Part shown: in pieces, positions 11,637 through 23,082 of the stretch
Numbering within the stretch: the first letter of the stretch is position 1
How the letters are laid out: each line of letters begins with the position of its first letter
Origin: Rheum nobile
Taxonomy: Eukaryota > Streptophyta > Magnoliopsida > Caryophyllales > Polygonaceae
NCBI GenBank assembly: GCA_027886185.1
Contig: WOAB01000124.1
Coordinates: forward strand, 1,364,001 to 1,428,000
DNA length: 64,000 nucleotides
Direction: 5' to 3'
Translations under genes and position numbers: made by a program
The notes under the pieces: generated by a model
What the model was told of the DNA's origin: nothing
Databases searched by the model: none
What the model saw: only the letters and a program-made list of their open reading frames with translations

Positions 11637-11816
11637 ATGGCAGACGAGGCAATGCGTAGATTACTGGCTGGAGAAGAAAGGGTAGAGTTGGAACGAAAAA
11701 TAAAAAGTGGCATATATTACAAATATGCCACCGCCTCTTGTAATTACAAGAAAGATTTTCAGCCCTTGAATGAAGTAGATCAAAGGGTTATAAATGCTCC
11801 CTATTTTATACCCTAA
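11637..11816 (+). other. 59-codon ORF of unknown status, containing palindromes
   Basis: An ATG ORF, MADEAMRRLLAGEERVELER onward, ends at TAA 11814. I recognise no family. It overlaps two perfect inverted repeats: GTGGCATAT at 11707-11715 paired with ATATGCCAC at 11723-11731, and the 16-bp palindrome TCTTGTAATTACAAGA at 11736-11751. It could be chance or a short 5' exon. Treat as doubtful. Confidence 0.2.
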
Positions 11817-12876
11817 ATCAACTCCCTATATGATCCAAACTCCATGAACGTTTGCTATATATATCTTAACTAATATCATCACAAAAGGGACGGATATAAG
11901 ATTTTAATCTAATCAAGAGCAAGTACAAATACTCGCTAAATATCTTCAAGTAAAATAATTATATTGATCCCATACCACCGAGTAAAATGCAAGTCCTAAA
12001 GCGATAATGAAAAAAAATTCATTATCCGCCCGACTCGAACTAGGAAAGTCTGTATCGCGTTGAATTTATATGATGCAAATAAAAAGTTCCATCACTTTTC
12101 TATTTTTCTTATAAATGAGATATTTTAGCTCGTGCTAAAAAAATGTTATTTACACTAAGTCTACCGTCTAACTTACACAAACAACCCCAATTTCAAACAA
12201 CAAACCCTATATTCGAACCACAAATAAATATTTGCTCAAAATTGATAAAAAAATTACACAATGTAAGCAAATTTTATCACTACTTACTACTTTCTCTACG
12301 TACAATTTGTATAAAAAATGATTTTAAAGTTACTAAACCCATAAACACTAAATTTCAAAAATTTTAACACAAATACGGATAAATATAGAAAGATATTGCA
12401 TTTTTTAATGAAAGACTTGTGTATATGGGTGACGTTGTATTTTTTTAAGATTATATATAACAAATATTTAAAGTTTTTTTAATGTTAATAAAATGAAAAA
12501 TACACAAATAATTTTGTAAGTTTTTTTTTATATAATTCCAGTCAAGATTGTAGTCCCAATGATCTCATGTGCATCCATCATGCCACTGCCATCACCGCTA
12601 TTATATCATGCCACTGTAAGAAGATATTGTATTTTAGTCCGGATGCCAGTTTCTGACCTCTCGAAGTTGCACATTTCGAATTCTTACTATATAAAAAAAA
12701 AAAAATCACCGCTATTATATCTAGACAGTAGTTTTTTTTTAATGAAATATCTAGACAGTAGTTATCTGTACATAATTCCATGAAATCTTCCAAAGGTGAT
12801 CATTAATCTTAGATATATTTGCTAAAATTCCATATAGTGATAAGGCCGGGTTTTATTTGACTCAAACTCTTCCTAA
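11817..12876. other. AT-rich spacer before the Helitron
   Basis: No gene, RNA or terminal repeat could be supported. Short duplicated words (CACCGCTATTATATC and CTAGACAGTAGTT) occur near 12,590-12,760. Confidence 0.5.
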
Positions 12877-14031
12877 TCTACTATATAATAACTAAAGCAA
12901 AACGGCGGCTGAGCAGCACGCGCCCCCACATTGCATCCGCGTTTTTCGCTTTCATGTGTCACATTCGGAGTATTTTTCCACGTGTCAACAGTTCGCTTAA
13001 TGTTGTTATTTTTAGGATTATCTTTGATTCTGAGATTTGCTTTGTACGCTTTTTTGTTTGATATCTTAATTTTTCCAAAAACAAAAAGCAATCAAAACTA
13101 ACAACTACGTATTCATGAATAAAATCAAAAATTTGGGAATGTTTTTGGAAAAAAATATATTTTGCTGTAAATGGTTTATAAAACCTGCTGCATGAATGAT
13201 TTTGCAGTAAAAATACCAAAATAAAGGAACAAAATTACGACAAATCTTGCACCTAATATAATAACTAAACCAACCACAAATATGACCAAATAATGCACAA
13301 AACCTGCCCACATATTACAAAACATAATACGCAAAAACCTAAACACAAAACAAACCATAACAGACATTACAAAACCACATATACACACATAAACCTGCAT
13401 AGATATTACAGAATATATTGCACAACTTCTAAAACCTGTATAAAAATTACACAATTGCATATATTCTGAGACAATAGTCTTCTTTTCTGTTTTCCAATGG
13501 CAGAAATTTTGCATATAGAGAAATCTATGCATTCCAAAAATAAAAAAATGTAACCATGACTACATCTCTTTGTCATAGTCGTCTATAAATCTACTTTCTC
13601 AACTATGTTAAAACCCTACCCTACAGCAGAATACAGACATTTAGAGGTAATGTTAAAGCACAAGTCAGTATTCAGATTTAACATTTCAAACAGAACTGAT
13701 TCCGATTTATTTTCTTTGTTGCAGTTTTTTTCAGGAAATCCAGAACTCAGGTACAAGTTATTAATTCAGAACCTATATGCAACATTGACTACATATTTTT
13801 CATTCTTTCATTGGTTATCTATTTGTCATATTCATTTACGAAACTCCATATCTGCTCATATTGGATAAAATGTTTTAGTTTATTTACACAGTAATGCAGC
13901 AGCAGGGCATAAATCAAACAAAGCATCTGCATAGAAATGTATAATCATAGACAGAGATAGCTAGATATGGAGTTAAGGCGAGAGAAATTTTCATGCATCT
14001 ACATATTTATGGATTTATAGGAAATGTGTGT

Positions 14032-14262
<231 letters not shown>

Positions 14263-14409
14263 CCAACCTCCAGTCATCCTCATCAATGGATGAAAAAAAT
14301 GAAACATAAAGGATCTTTAGATACAGAGTATATAAAAAGAAATACAGAGACATGTTTACCACAGTATATTATTGTTTTTTGTTCTTTAATGAGAAGGCAT
14401 GTTTACCCA

Positions 14410-14498
14410 AGTCGGTGTAGAAGATGCTCCGAGAGACTATTACATTAGTCCTATTGCCAATGAAACAAATACTCTCTCGGAGCAACTCCACACCGACT
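14410..14498. other. Imperfect long hairpin (about 32-bp arms)
   Basis: The left arm from 14410 (AGTCGGTGTAGAAGATGCTC...) pairs with the right arm ending 14498. Inverted, the right arm reads AGTCGGTGTGGAGTTGCTCC. About 28 of 32 positions match, around a loop of roughly 25 nt. The shape resembles a small-RNA precursor or a mini foldback; no evidence separates these. Confidence 0.5.
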
Positions 14499-14910
14499 AA
14501 TAATACCCCTCTATTTTCAATAATGGCATTTATACAAACATTCTTTTGTCTCTATACATATTTCTATGTTCTTTGAAAAATATGTATTTCCTATATACAT
14601 TGCAACATTGGAGCCAAGACCAATTATATATATAGATTACGAGAGCTTACGTTTTGATTCCTTTATGAGGATATGTATATTTCCATAACATTCTTCAATG
14701 TGCCAGAACATCATCCTCTTTTATATTTCTTCACCAACCTGCAGATCGATGTTATGAAATAATGTATTTCATTAGTTGTTTGAATTATATGAACCAGGAG
14801 AAATAATCAGGATGAAACACAAAACGAGTAGGCTAAACATGTCGTCTCATTTAGATGAGAATGCTTATATATTTTGGATAGTTTTGTAACCTTATTATTA
14901 TGTTTTGTAG

Positions 14911-15433
14911 ATATGTCAAAAGCTAGACAAGAAATAAACGACATTACAGGTGTCCGAGGTAATTATGAGCTCAAGATTTGAGTAATTCGATTATTTAAAG
15001 TTCCAAAGAAAGACGACCCTACCCAATACAGTACCACTGAACTAATACTAATGGATGAAAAGGTACTGATTTTTTTATGCAATTTTAAGTTAAAGTATTT
15101 AGAAAATGGTGTGCTTAATATTTCCAGTCAAATTAGATGTATGAATATCAATTCTTTGACTGTTTCAGGGAGATAGAATCCATGCAGTGATTAAAGAAGG
15201 GTTTATGGTTAACTTATCAAATTTAAAGGAAGGAGGTGCATTTTTAATGTCAAATTTTGGTGTTTCCCTTTATGATATACCTTTCAAATTCACTAATCAT
15301 AAGTACAAGGTCATATTCTATCGCAACACTACAATTAAGCCATGTTCATCCATTTCTGTTCCAATTCATGGATTCAAATTTACTGAATTTGAAAAAGTCC
15401 TTGACGAGTCATTGGACCAAGGGTATCTTTACG
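14911..15433 (+). pseudogene. RPA70-like single-strand DNA-binding protein (OB-fold) fragment of the Helitron
   Basis: Two exons, 14911-15062 and 15169-15433, with clean AG/GT borders. From ATG 14913 the protein reads MSKARQEINDITGVRGNYEL, then a TGA at 14979 where Arg is expected in the family motif (K-I-R-V-I-R-L). It continues VIRLFKVPKKDD, ELILMDEKGDRIHAVIK, SNFGVSLYDI and HKYKVIFYRNTT. LMDEKGDRI...A.I and SNFGV are hallmarks of the first OB-fold domain (DUF223) of plant replication protein A large subunits and of RPA genes carried by Helitrons. In an active Helitron the protein would bind single-stranded DNA during rolling-circle transposition. The remaining OB folds and zinc motif were not found, so the gene is truncated as well as nonsense-mutated (CGA to TGA is the likely change). 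Confidence 0.8.
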
Positions 15434-16863
15434 GTTAGTTAATGTTCTTCTTTATCATATAGCAGATTCTGTATATGAAACCAAAGGATTTAGTTTGCAA
15501 AACTATAAGTTTGTATAGAATATATACCTTTAGGTCTTCTTTTGTATGTATGTAAAATCCAAATTGTCTTTGGCCTTAAATCCGAGCTCCCAAATGATTC
15601 CTATACAGTAAAAAAATTAGTTTAGTACATCATACACAATAAAATCAGTTAGGTAGATTAATCAATTGATGAAACCATGATATCATTGTATATATTGAAT
15701 GAACATATCCAGATTTGAATGTAATGATATATGATTCAATATATTCATTTACAACTACATTGTTTGACAATACTAAATACTACATGCAACATATCATTAC
15801 AAACTAATAGTATTATGTATATACAGAATCCTATTTTAACTCAATAAACATAACTCAAGCTGACCTATAGAGATATCTAATGTCATTCTTTATAGTCTAT
15901 TGATCTTTTTTTTGTCAAATATTCAGTTTATCTAAGCAGCATTGTAGTCATATTTATTTTCAGGTCTTGCTGAATGTCTCACATGCAACTAGACAGTGTT
16001 AAAACAATTGGAATTTTATTTTGAAGATTTCTATTACAGCAGAACTAATCTCTACAAGTAAGGTAAATTCTTTTTAGTAATATTGTTCTGAATATTTATG
16101 TTTAAAATTGTGGTTATACTATGTATTAGAGCATAAGTAATCTCTATAGCAGAACTAAATCTATTAAAGTAACCTACTGATTTAATACATTTCAAACAGA
16201 TATTATATTGACCTATGTATAATTAATGAAACAGAAATAGCAGAATAAAACAGAGACATAAAGATATTATATCACTTTTTTCAGTTGATTAGGTTAGGGA
16301 GATACCTGCATAACTTTCTCCTTGAATGTCTTTTTTCTGTCTGAAACCGTTTGGTTGTTAAATTTGCATTTGGTTGAACCCTCGAAAAAAAAGAAGAGAA
16401 AACAATCAGATATTTAAACTCATAAACAAATAGATAAAGAGAGAACTATAGATTTATATATATATACAGAGAGAGAGTCACTGAGGGAGAAATAAAGAGA
16501 TTGACTTCTTACATTTACGTGCTTTTCATCTCATCCTAACCTCTGTCATGGATCTTAAACCCTGTGTCTCTTTGCATGTAATTAAAGAAGGACACAAGTG
16601 ATTAGTACCAGGTATGTAACTAATAGTATATAGTTATCAAACACAGACACTGACCTATATGATTTGTTGTTTGTATTGTTAACATTGGACATAAATATCC
16701 GCATCATTCGCGTTGCTGTTGTTTCAAGATAAATACAAAGACAAGTTCAGTTTGCTGTATAATGTTGGTAATCTATGTTTTTGGATATAGATATGTAAAT
16801 GTGAAAGATGTATATTCTGACAAAGAATAAGAGAAAGATGTAGAAATTAAAGCATTTGTTCTG

Positions 16864-16866
<3 letters not shown>

Positions 16867-16941
<75 letters not shown>
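16867..16941. repeat. (GA)n microsatellite 2
   Basis: About 37 GA units, followed on the right by GGAACTTACATGGTCGCAGG, nearly the same flank as tract 1. Confidence 0.97.
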
Positions 16942-16942
<1 letters not shown>

Positions 16943-16944
<2 letters not shown>

Positions 16945-17016
16945 ACTTACATGGTCGCAGGCAGCTAAATATATCTTCTTCATCAAAGTCCACTCTACAG
17001 TGAATGATCTCCTCAT
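16943..17016 (-). repeat. Exon-like segment copy 2 next to a (GA)n tract
   Basis: The minus strand begins MRRSFTVEWTLMKKIYLAAC and ends at a GTAAGT donor. It is paralogous to 14,164-14,262. Upstream on the minus strand (to about 17,260) is a leader-like stretch, then several TGGGCC/GGCCCA boxes at 17,280-17,530. These are site II-like elements common in plant housekeeping promoters. Confidence 0.5.
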
Positions 17017-17987
17017 ATCCTCAGAAAAAAGTACTGATGTCAGTATTTCAGAAAGAAATTACAAAAGAACGAAAGATTTAGACATCGCATAGAGAGATCG
17101 ATTAAGATCAACAACAATGGTGAAGTAAGTGTATGAAGAACAGGTATAGAGAGAAGAAATGAAAGCGGAGAAATAGGAAATTTCTTAAAGTGGTAGGGTT
17201 TCCTAAAATGTGAACGATTAAAATATTTATCAGGCCTACATTCCAGAAGAATCCACTGACAAACCAATAACGATACCCAAATGAAATGGGCCTATAATAA
17301 GCACATCGACTTCTAGGCCCATCTGTTAATGTTTTTTAATGCCATTAATTGTTGTCGTTAGTTAAAATTGGACCACTAAGGCGAAAAAAAAATCAATTGG
17401 GCCATAATTTGATACACATTTTGGGCCGTCGTTAATTAAGCCCATACAAAAATTGGGCCACTTAGCCGTTATATCAAAGATTGAAATTAAGTTATAAATG
17501 ACTGGGCCTAAAGTCATCATTTAATCAAGCCCAGTAAAAATTTGTCCACTAACCCGTTATAGCAAATCAATGTTTTTATCTGAATCCAATTCATTTCGTA
17601 TGAAATATAAATATAATATTTATTGTATTAGTGAACCCGGTTTATATATTATTATTACTGAACCCATTATAACAAATATAATTATAACAAATATAATGTA
17701 CATATTCAACGAGAAGATTCTAGATATTGCAGAATGAACATCGAAACACAGTAAATTGATGAATGCACACATGAAAAAAAAAACAGTATTGAAACAGATC
17801 TTTAATGATTCATGGAAGAGGTTGATGGTTTAGGTTTTATTTCGAAGCAAGGTAACATAGCAGATCAAACGAATCGAGAGTAGACGAAGAACAAGCATGA
17901 ATAATATTTAAACAAAGCATTGAAACAAATTCTTGATGATTTTTAAATCTAAAGGGAAATCCAGAGAATAAAAAAAAAGACATACAT

Positions 17988-17990
<3 letters not shown>

Positions 17991-18081
<91 letters not shown>

Positions 18082-18120
18082 GAAGGTGCGAGAGAGAGAG
18101 AGACGAAGGTGCGAGAGAGA
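17991..18120. repeat. (GA)n microsatellite 3 with GACGAAGGTGC interruptions
   Basis: About 90 bp of pure GA (17,991-18,080), then two copies of CGAAGGTGCGAGAGAGA. Followed by an ATCTCACATTTCTG...CTCTCCAGAACCTCCGACT flank that is echoed after tract 4. Confidence 0.95.
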
Positions 18121-18210
18121 CAGAGATCTCACATTTCTGTAATATTGAGCTCTCCAGAACCTCCGACTTCCAGATACCTAGAAAAATTTGAGTTAGAAAA
18201 TCCAGAGAAT

Positions 18211-18338
<128 letters not shown>

Positions 18339-18409
18339 TACGTTTTTGGGGTTATGTAGCTCTCCAGAACATCCGACTACCAGATATGCGCTTCCTTTCG
18401 ATTATCTTT

Positions 18410-18613
18410 TCATAAACAGTGGGTTTTTAGTTTTTTTATGGAAATTTTGGAGAAGAAATTGTTTTGAAGTTTTTTCCACCAACTTAGAGGAAGAGGATGA
18501 CGAAAATGAAGATCTGGTAGTCGGATGGAAAAATTGTTATTAAATCTGGAAAGATTGAAAGTGGTAACTCTGGAAATGGAAGTTGATAGAAGGAGAGAAG
18601 TGAAGCGTGCCAT
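18410..18613 (-). pseudogene. Captured first exon with organelle-presequence-like N terminus
   Basis: The minus-strand ORF starts MARFTSLLLSTSISRVTTFN and continues with Arg, Ser and Asn and almost no acidic residues for about 40 residues, like a mitochondrial or plastid presequence. It ends at residue 67 without a recognisable domain. Upstream on the minus strand (18,620-18,700) is a leader with two to three tandem copies of a TTTCCATTTCGAACCTTCAATC-type unit. Further up (18,780-18,850) are GGGCC/GGGCTT boxes resembling site II promoter elements. Promoter, leader and first exon together suggest a gene head captured by the Helitron. The parent gene is not identifiable from this fragment. Confidence 0.4.
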
Positions 18614-19207
18614 AAGAGATTGAAGGTTCGAAATGGAAAGATTGAAGGTTCGAAATGGAAAGATTGAACCCAGAACCCTAGAATTGGAAAGAGAGACCTG
18701 AAGAGAAGAGAGGAGACGAGACGCGGCACAGAAGAGGAAAGAGAAATGAGATTAGGGTTTCTGTGTTGGTTATCTGAAAAGGTGATATTGGGCTTGGTCC
18801 AACGAGATCGATCTTGGGCTTGAATTTGGTTTACATTGGGCCGTGATTATGTTTCCGAAATCTTAATACGAGATTTTGGGGCATATGTCCATTATTATTA
18901 ACAATTTTGTAATATAATGTAATAATAGAAACAATTATATATTGTTTATTTATTATATTTTTAATAAGTACATAATATCAATTTTTTAATGTATTAGGCC
19001 TATATTTCGAAACCATGGCAACGATATATTTATTTTGTTTTTGCTATAACTCATGTAACAAAAAACTATAAACATCTCCTTAATTGTTTACTTATAGAAG
19101 TAGATACATTTTTAATATGCAAATTTTTTTTCCCGATTTGCCTATTACAACTGAATACAATGTAAAAAAATAAAAGTATTAATTTCAATAAATATTTGAT
19201 TATGCAG

Positions 19208-21578
19208 GCTTCTTTTGTTATGGATGAATTAACTCGACATAACAGAGCGATGAGATTGGCTGTTATTAGAGATAAACGACAACGGACAAATTCAAATCGA
19301 TCAGGTGAATAAATTGCATTCAATTCTTTCACTGTTTTTTTTTCGATCAATTTAAATATGAACTTGAATATAAATATTCATTATGCATGATGTATTCATG
19401 AAGTTAGTACCAATTCATCCGTTAGTGATCGGATCCCCATGTCCGACATTTCAAATGGTTAGTAATGTTATTTGATGAATTGTTTACTTAATTCGTTTTG
19501 AACATGTATATTGTAATACATGTTTGATGTTATATAATACCATATTGTAATAATTTCATGATTGTAAATTAAATTAAATAAATTTGTAACTATTTTATAA
19601 AAATGAAGATATATAATTGTGGTATTGTTTTTTTCCTTATGCTTTAAATTTTGTAACACATATGCATTTATTTATGCAGTACACCAAAATATCACACCGT
19701 CGGCTTTGCATTTACCCCGAATTGATCAAAACGTTCATAATTCATTTTTATCTATAAGTGTTCGAGATCAAGAAAATGACGGTATATAGTTTAAATTGTT
19801 ACTTTTTTGTTATGAAAATATGAATAATAATTTTGTTTTATTGTCTATAATAAGCAGATAATGATATAACAATTTATTTGTAGTTCCATTGCACAATGTC
19901 ATGTATACAGAACAAAATCATATGCACAATGTCGAACAAGGTATGTTATTCTTAAAAGTTCTATTAAATAGCATGATTTATGTATTTTAACTAATTAATT
20001 TTTATGTTCATGCACAATGTAGCTCGGCATAGGAGGATGTTGAGAATGAATGTTATACGACATAATCGACATGGAACATCACTAAACGAATCAAGTTATG
20101 AATAAAAAATCCCATTAGTTTAAATTAACAAGTCATGTGTTAAAAGGTTTAAGCAAACTTTGTGCAGGAAATGTACTTGGAAGTCTTGGCAACTCTGTAC
20201 TTACCCAATCTAAGTTTTAGGTTTTATATACTTTCATGCATGCATTGACTTAAGTTTTAGGTTTTCAAAACGAATAATCATTTAATACTTAAATGTGAAG
20301 GTATAAGGAATTCATCTATATTGTCAAGTCGTACTAATGAAGTTGACATAACAAAGGTTGAACAAGGTACGTTGGTAATCAGTAAATAAATATTAATTGA
20401 GTGATTTATTGCTCATTTCAATATTTGTAATTGTTTGCCACTGACAAATTAGCTCGACGTAAGAGGACGTTGAGAATGAATGTGATTAGGCATAAGAGGC
20501 ATGGAATACCATTAATTGAATCAGGTTAACAAAAATCGCTTAATTTTATTTGAAATCCTTAATTGTCTGTTGAGCTCGCATCTAATTAGATATGCATATA
20601 TATATTATATACATTCTGACATTGTTCACTATATATGATAAGTTACGTATTTTAATTTTAGTGACTACTAATTCATCTGCGTTGGCAGAGTGTTCATCTA
20701 CATTACCAAATTTAGGTAATTTTATAATTAAAATCATTTGTTTTTGGTTTCTATCCATAATAGGATCATGTTTTCCATTATATTATGATTGTTACAAATA
20801 TATTGTAATGTCCATAATATAAGTTCAAATAAGCACCTTTTAGCATATTTAATCTATGTTACAATTTATTTGTTCAACCTTTATAAAAAGTGCTTAGGCT
20901 TACAACATAGTTGTTATTTGATATCAAGTTTGATTATATGTATTTATATAATAAATATAAATTAATATATGTGTTTTTATGTAGTGTCCTCTAATGTTAC
21001 GGCAACGGATTTGCATTTACCAATAGCGGATCAAATCGCTACTGACTCAGTTCTACCTATAAGACTAAATGACAGAAAAACTATGGTACAAAAATTATTG
21101 TTTTATCAAGCCGTTTTACTAAGTACTATAATACTTTTGTCTTACATCATTATGTGTAGTATGATATATGTATTTATTTGCAACTCCTTTACACAATGCA
21201 AGTCTTACTAGTGAAGTTGACATAACAAATGTTGAACAAGGTACGTTGGTAATCAATAAATATTCATAAAATATTATATTGCATTTCAATATTTATAATT
21301 GTTTTCCATTGGCAAATTAGCTCGACGTAAGAGGATGTTGAGAATGAATGTGATTAGGCATAAGAGGCATGAAACTCCACTAATTGAATCAGGTTAGCAA
21401 AAATCTCTTCATTTTATTGTAAATCCTTAATGAAATTTACGCTCTCATCTAATTACATATGCATATATTATATACATTTCGACATTGTTCACTATATATG
21501 ATAAGTTACGTATTTTAATTTCAGTGACTACTAATTCATCTGCGTTGGCAGAGTGTTCATCTACATTACAAAATATAG
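19208..21578 (+). pseudogene. Array of repeated symmetric (phase-1) exons near the Helitron 3' end
   Basis: At least eleven short exons with AG/GT borders read in one register, nearly all starting and ending in phase 1. Four exon types recur in order. A (72 bp where intact; 19208-19304, 20023-20094, 20453-20524, 21321-21392) gives ARRKRTLRMNVIRHKRHG, basic. B (54 bp; 19404-19457, degenerate near 20170-20215, 20662-20715, 21525-21578) gives VTTNSSALAECSSTLPNL. C (19680-19781, 20985-about 21075) gives …LHLP..DQ. D (19884-19940, 20308-20366, about 21190-21240) ends NVEQ/KVEQ. The order is A-B-C-D, A-B'-D, A-B-C-D, A-B. Some borders are mutated (donor of the second A, donor of the second C, acceptor of the last D), so it may be a pseudogene. 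The first ATG (19220, MDELTRHNRAMRLAVIRDKR) could be the start. Basic exon A vaguely resembles arginine-rich N termini of Helitron-associated proteins (STPR-like), but that is a guess. The array ends 270 bp before the Helitron terminus with no stop exon seen. Confidence 0.55.
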
Positions 21579-21818
21579 GTAATTTTATAATTAATATCAT
21601 TTTTTTTGTATTCATAATAGGATCCTATTTTCCATTACATTAGAATTTTTACAAATAGTTTATAATGTCCATAATATACGTTAAAATAAGCATCTTTTAA
21701 TGTTCGATTAGTCATGTTTTATTCAAATAAGTGATCAAAAAAAAAATAAACCAATGACTCATCCATAATTTAATAACTATCTTTCTTACAAATGTAAAAA
21801 AAAAATATAAACAAATCT

Positions 21819-21844
21819 CGTGCAAGGCACGGGTATTACACTAG
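21819..21844 (+). other. Helitron 3' terminal hairpin and CTAG end
   Basis: CGTGC (21819-21823), loop AAG, GCACG (21827-21831), then GGTATTACA and CTAG, followed by T. This is the canonical arrangement of a Helitron 3' terminus. Confidence 0.8.
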
Positions 21845-23082
21845 TTACAATAACACTTATAGGGAATTTGCCAACTGACTTTTTTAGAACTTACATGATA
21901 TCACATTCGATCATTTGACCTAGCTAATATATGATTAGAAATTAAGATCGAGTGACTCCATATTTGTACATGATTAATGATCTGCTTATCACTTAAATAG
22001 CAGAGTTAGTTAGAAATGGCCAACAACAAAGTTTTCCAAAGAAACAGACAAACAATCCCTTATTCAAATTAAAGTACAAGCTTAATTGCTTAACTAAGCC
22101 AAACTTATCTACACAATATATATTAATAACTAATAAGCAGCTTTGGTTAATAAACAAAAAAGAATATATAGTCAAAAGCAATACAGCCAAAGTGATACAT
22201 TCCAACGACTGAACGTACATTATACTAAAATATTTTATTCTAATGATTCTCATATATTTAATTAAACTGAATTGGAAAAAAAAATCGATTAATGCAGGTC
22301 GATTAGACCAAGCAGAAGTCGCTAAATACATAATTAAAGCACTTATTATATATAATATAATTTTTACTACGTTAAAAGAATAATTATAAGAAAAGACATT
22401 TGATGATGATGTTCTTTTTTCTGATCGACTTTCACCATAATAATCCAAACAAATAAAAACTAATATTGAGAAAAAAGTAGTGAATCCCACAAACAATACT
22501 CCATATATATATAATATTATGATTGAGCTAGAAGTTGAGGGAGAAAAAAAAAGGTGTGGTTCTGAGTTGCACACCCCACTTTGTGGGTTTTGTGTAGAAG
22601 TAGGAACAAATCCCTAAATTACATCAAATTACAAAACATATAAGTAATTAAAATCTGTGGCCCTTTGTTCCTGCTCCTACCCACCCACCTAATTTCCATG
22701 CTACAACCCTACAAACATTATGAAACTTATTAAAACACCGTGATACATACATTAACCATAAAAAAAAAAACTGTAGAAACGTTACAACTTAATTATTTCA
22801 TCCATATGATTGTTCTTGTAAGGTATATATACCAGCATTTTCCGTCTTTCCAGCACTTTCTTCTTGCATGGTAGCATATCCAGCCAAACACATCTGGTTC
22901 TCATTCTTTTCTTATTTTAATTTTCCCCGATACGATTCGATCATCTCTTTTAATTAACAGAATTCGTTCTATTAATTTGCCCAGCTAACTATATAACAAC
23001 TATATACAAGAACTCCATGTGTAAAATAGAGCTTGTATGTTTCCTCCTTGTCCTTAATTAGTAATTGATCTTGATCTGGATC
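21845..23082. other. Spacer and probable 3' UTR of the bHLH gene
   Basis: AT-rich. A 193-codon minus-strand open frame (21,993-22,574) has no recognisable domain and compositional bias typical of chance frames, so it is not called. The part nearest 23,082 probably holds the 3' UTR of the bHLH transcript. Confidence 0.5.

Noticed and set aside
13105..13532. Overlapping minus-strand ORFs of 68-118 codons near the Helitron 5' end
   Set aside because: Frames overlap one another, are Cys/Phe/Ile-rich without motifs, and lack any splice or promoter support.
21993..22574. 193-codon minus-strand open frame
   Set aside because: No recognisable domain, AT-driven composition (Ile, Leu, Phe, Tyr, Ser), no splice or promoter context; lies between a Helitron end and the bHLH 3' UTR.
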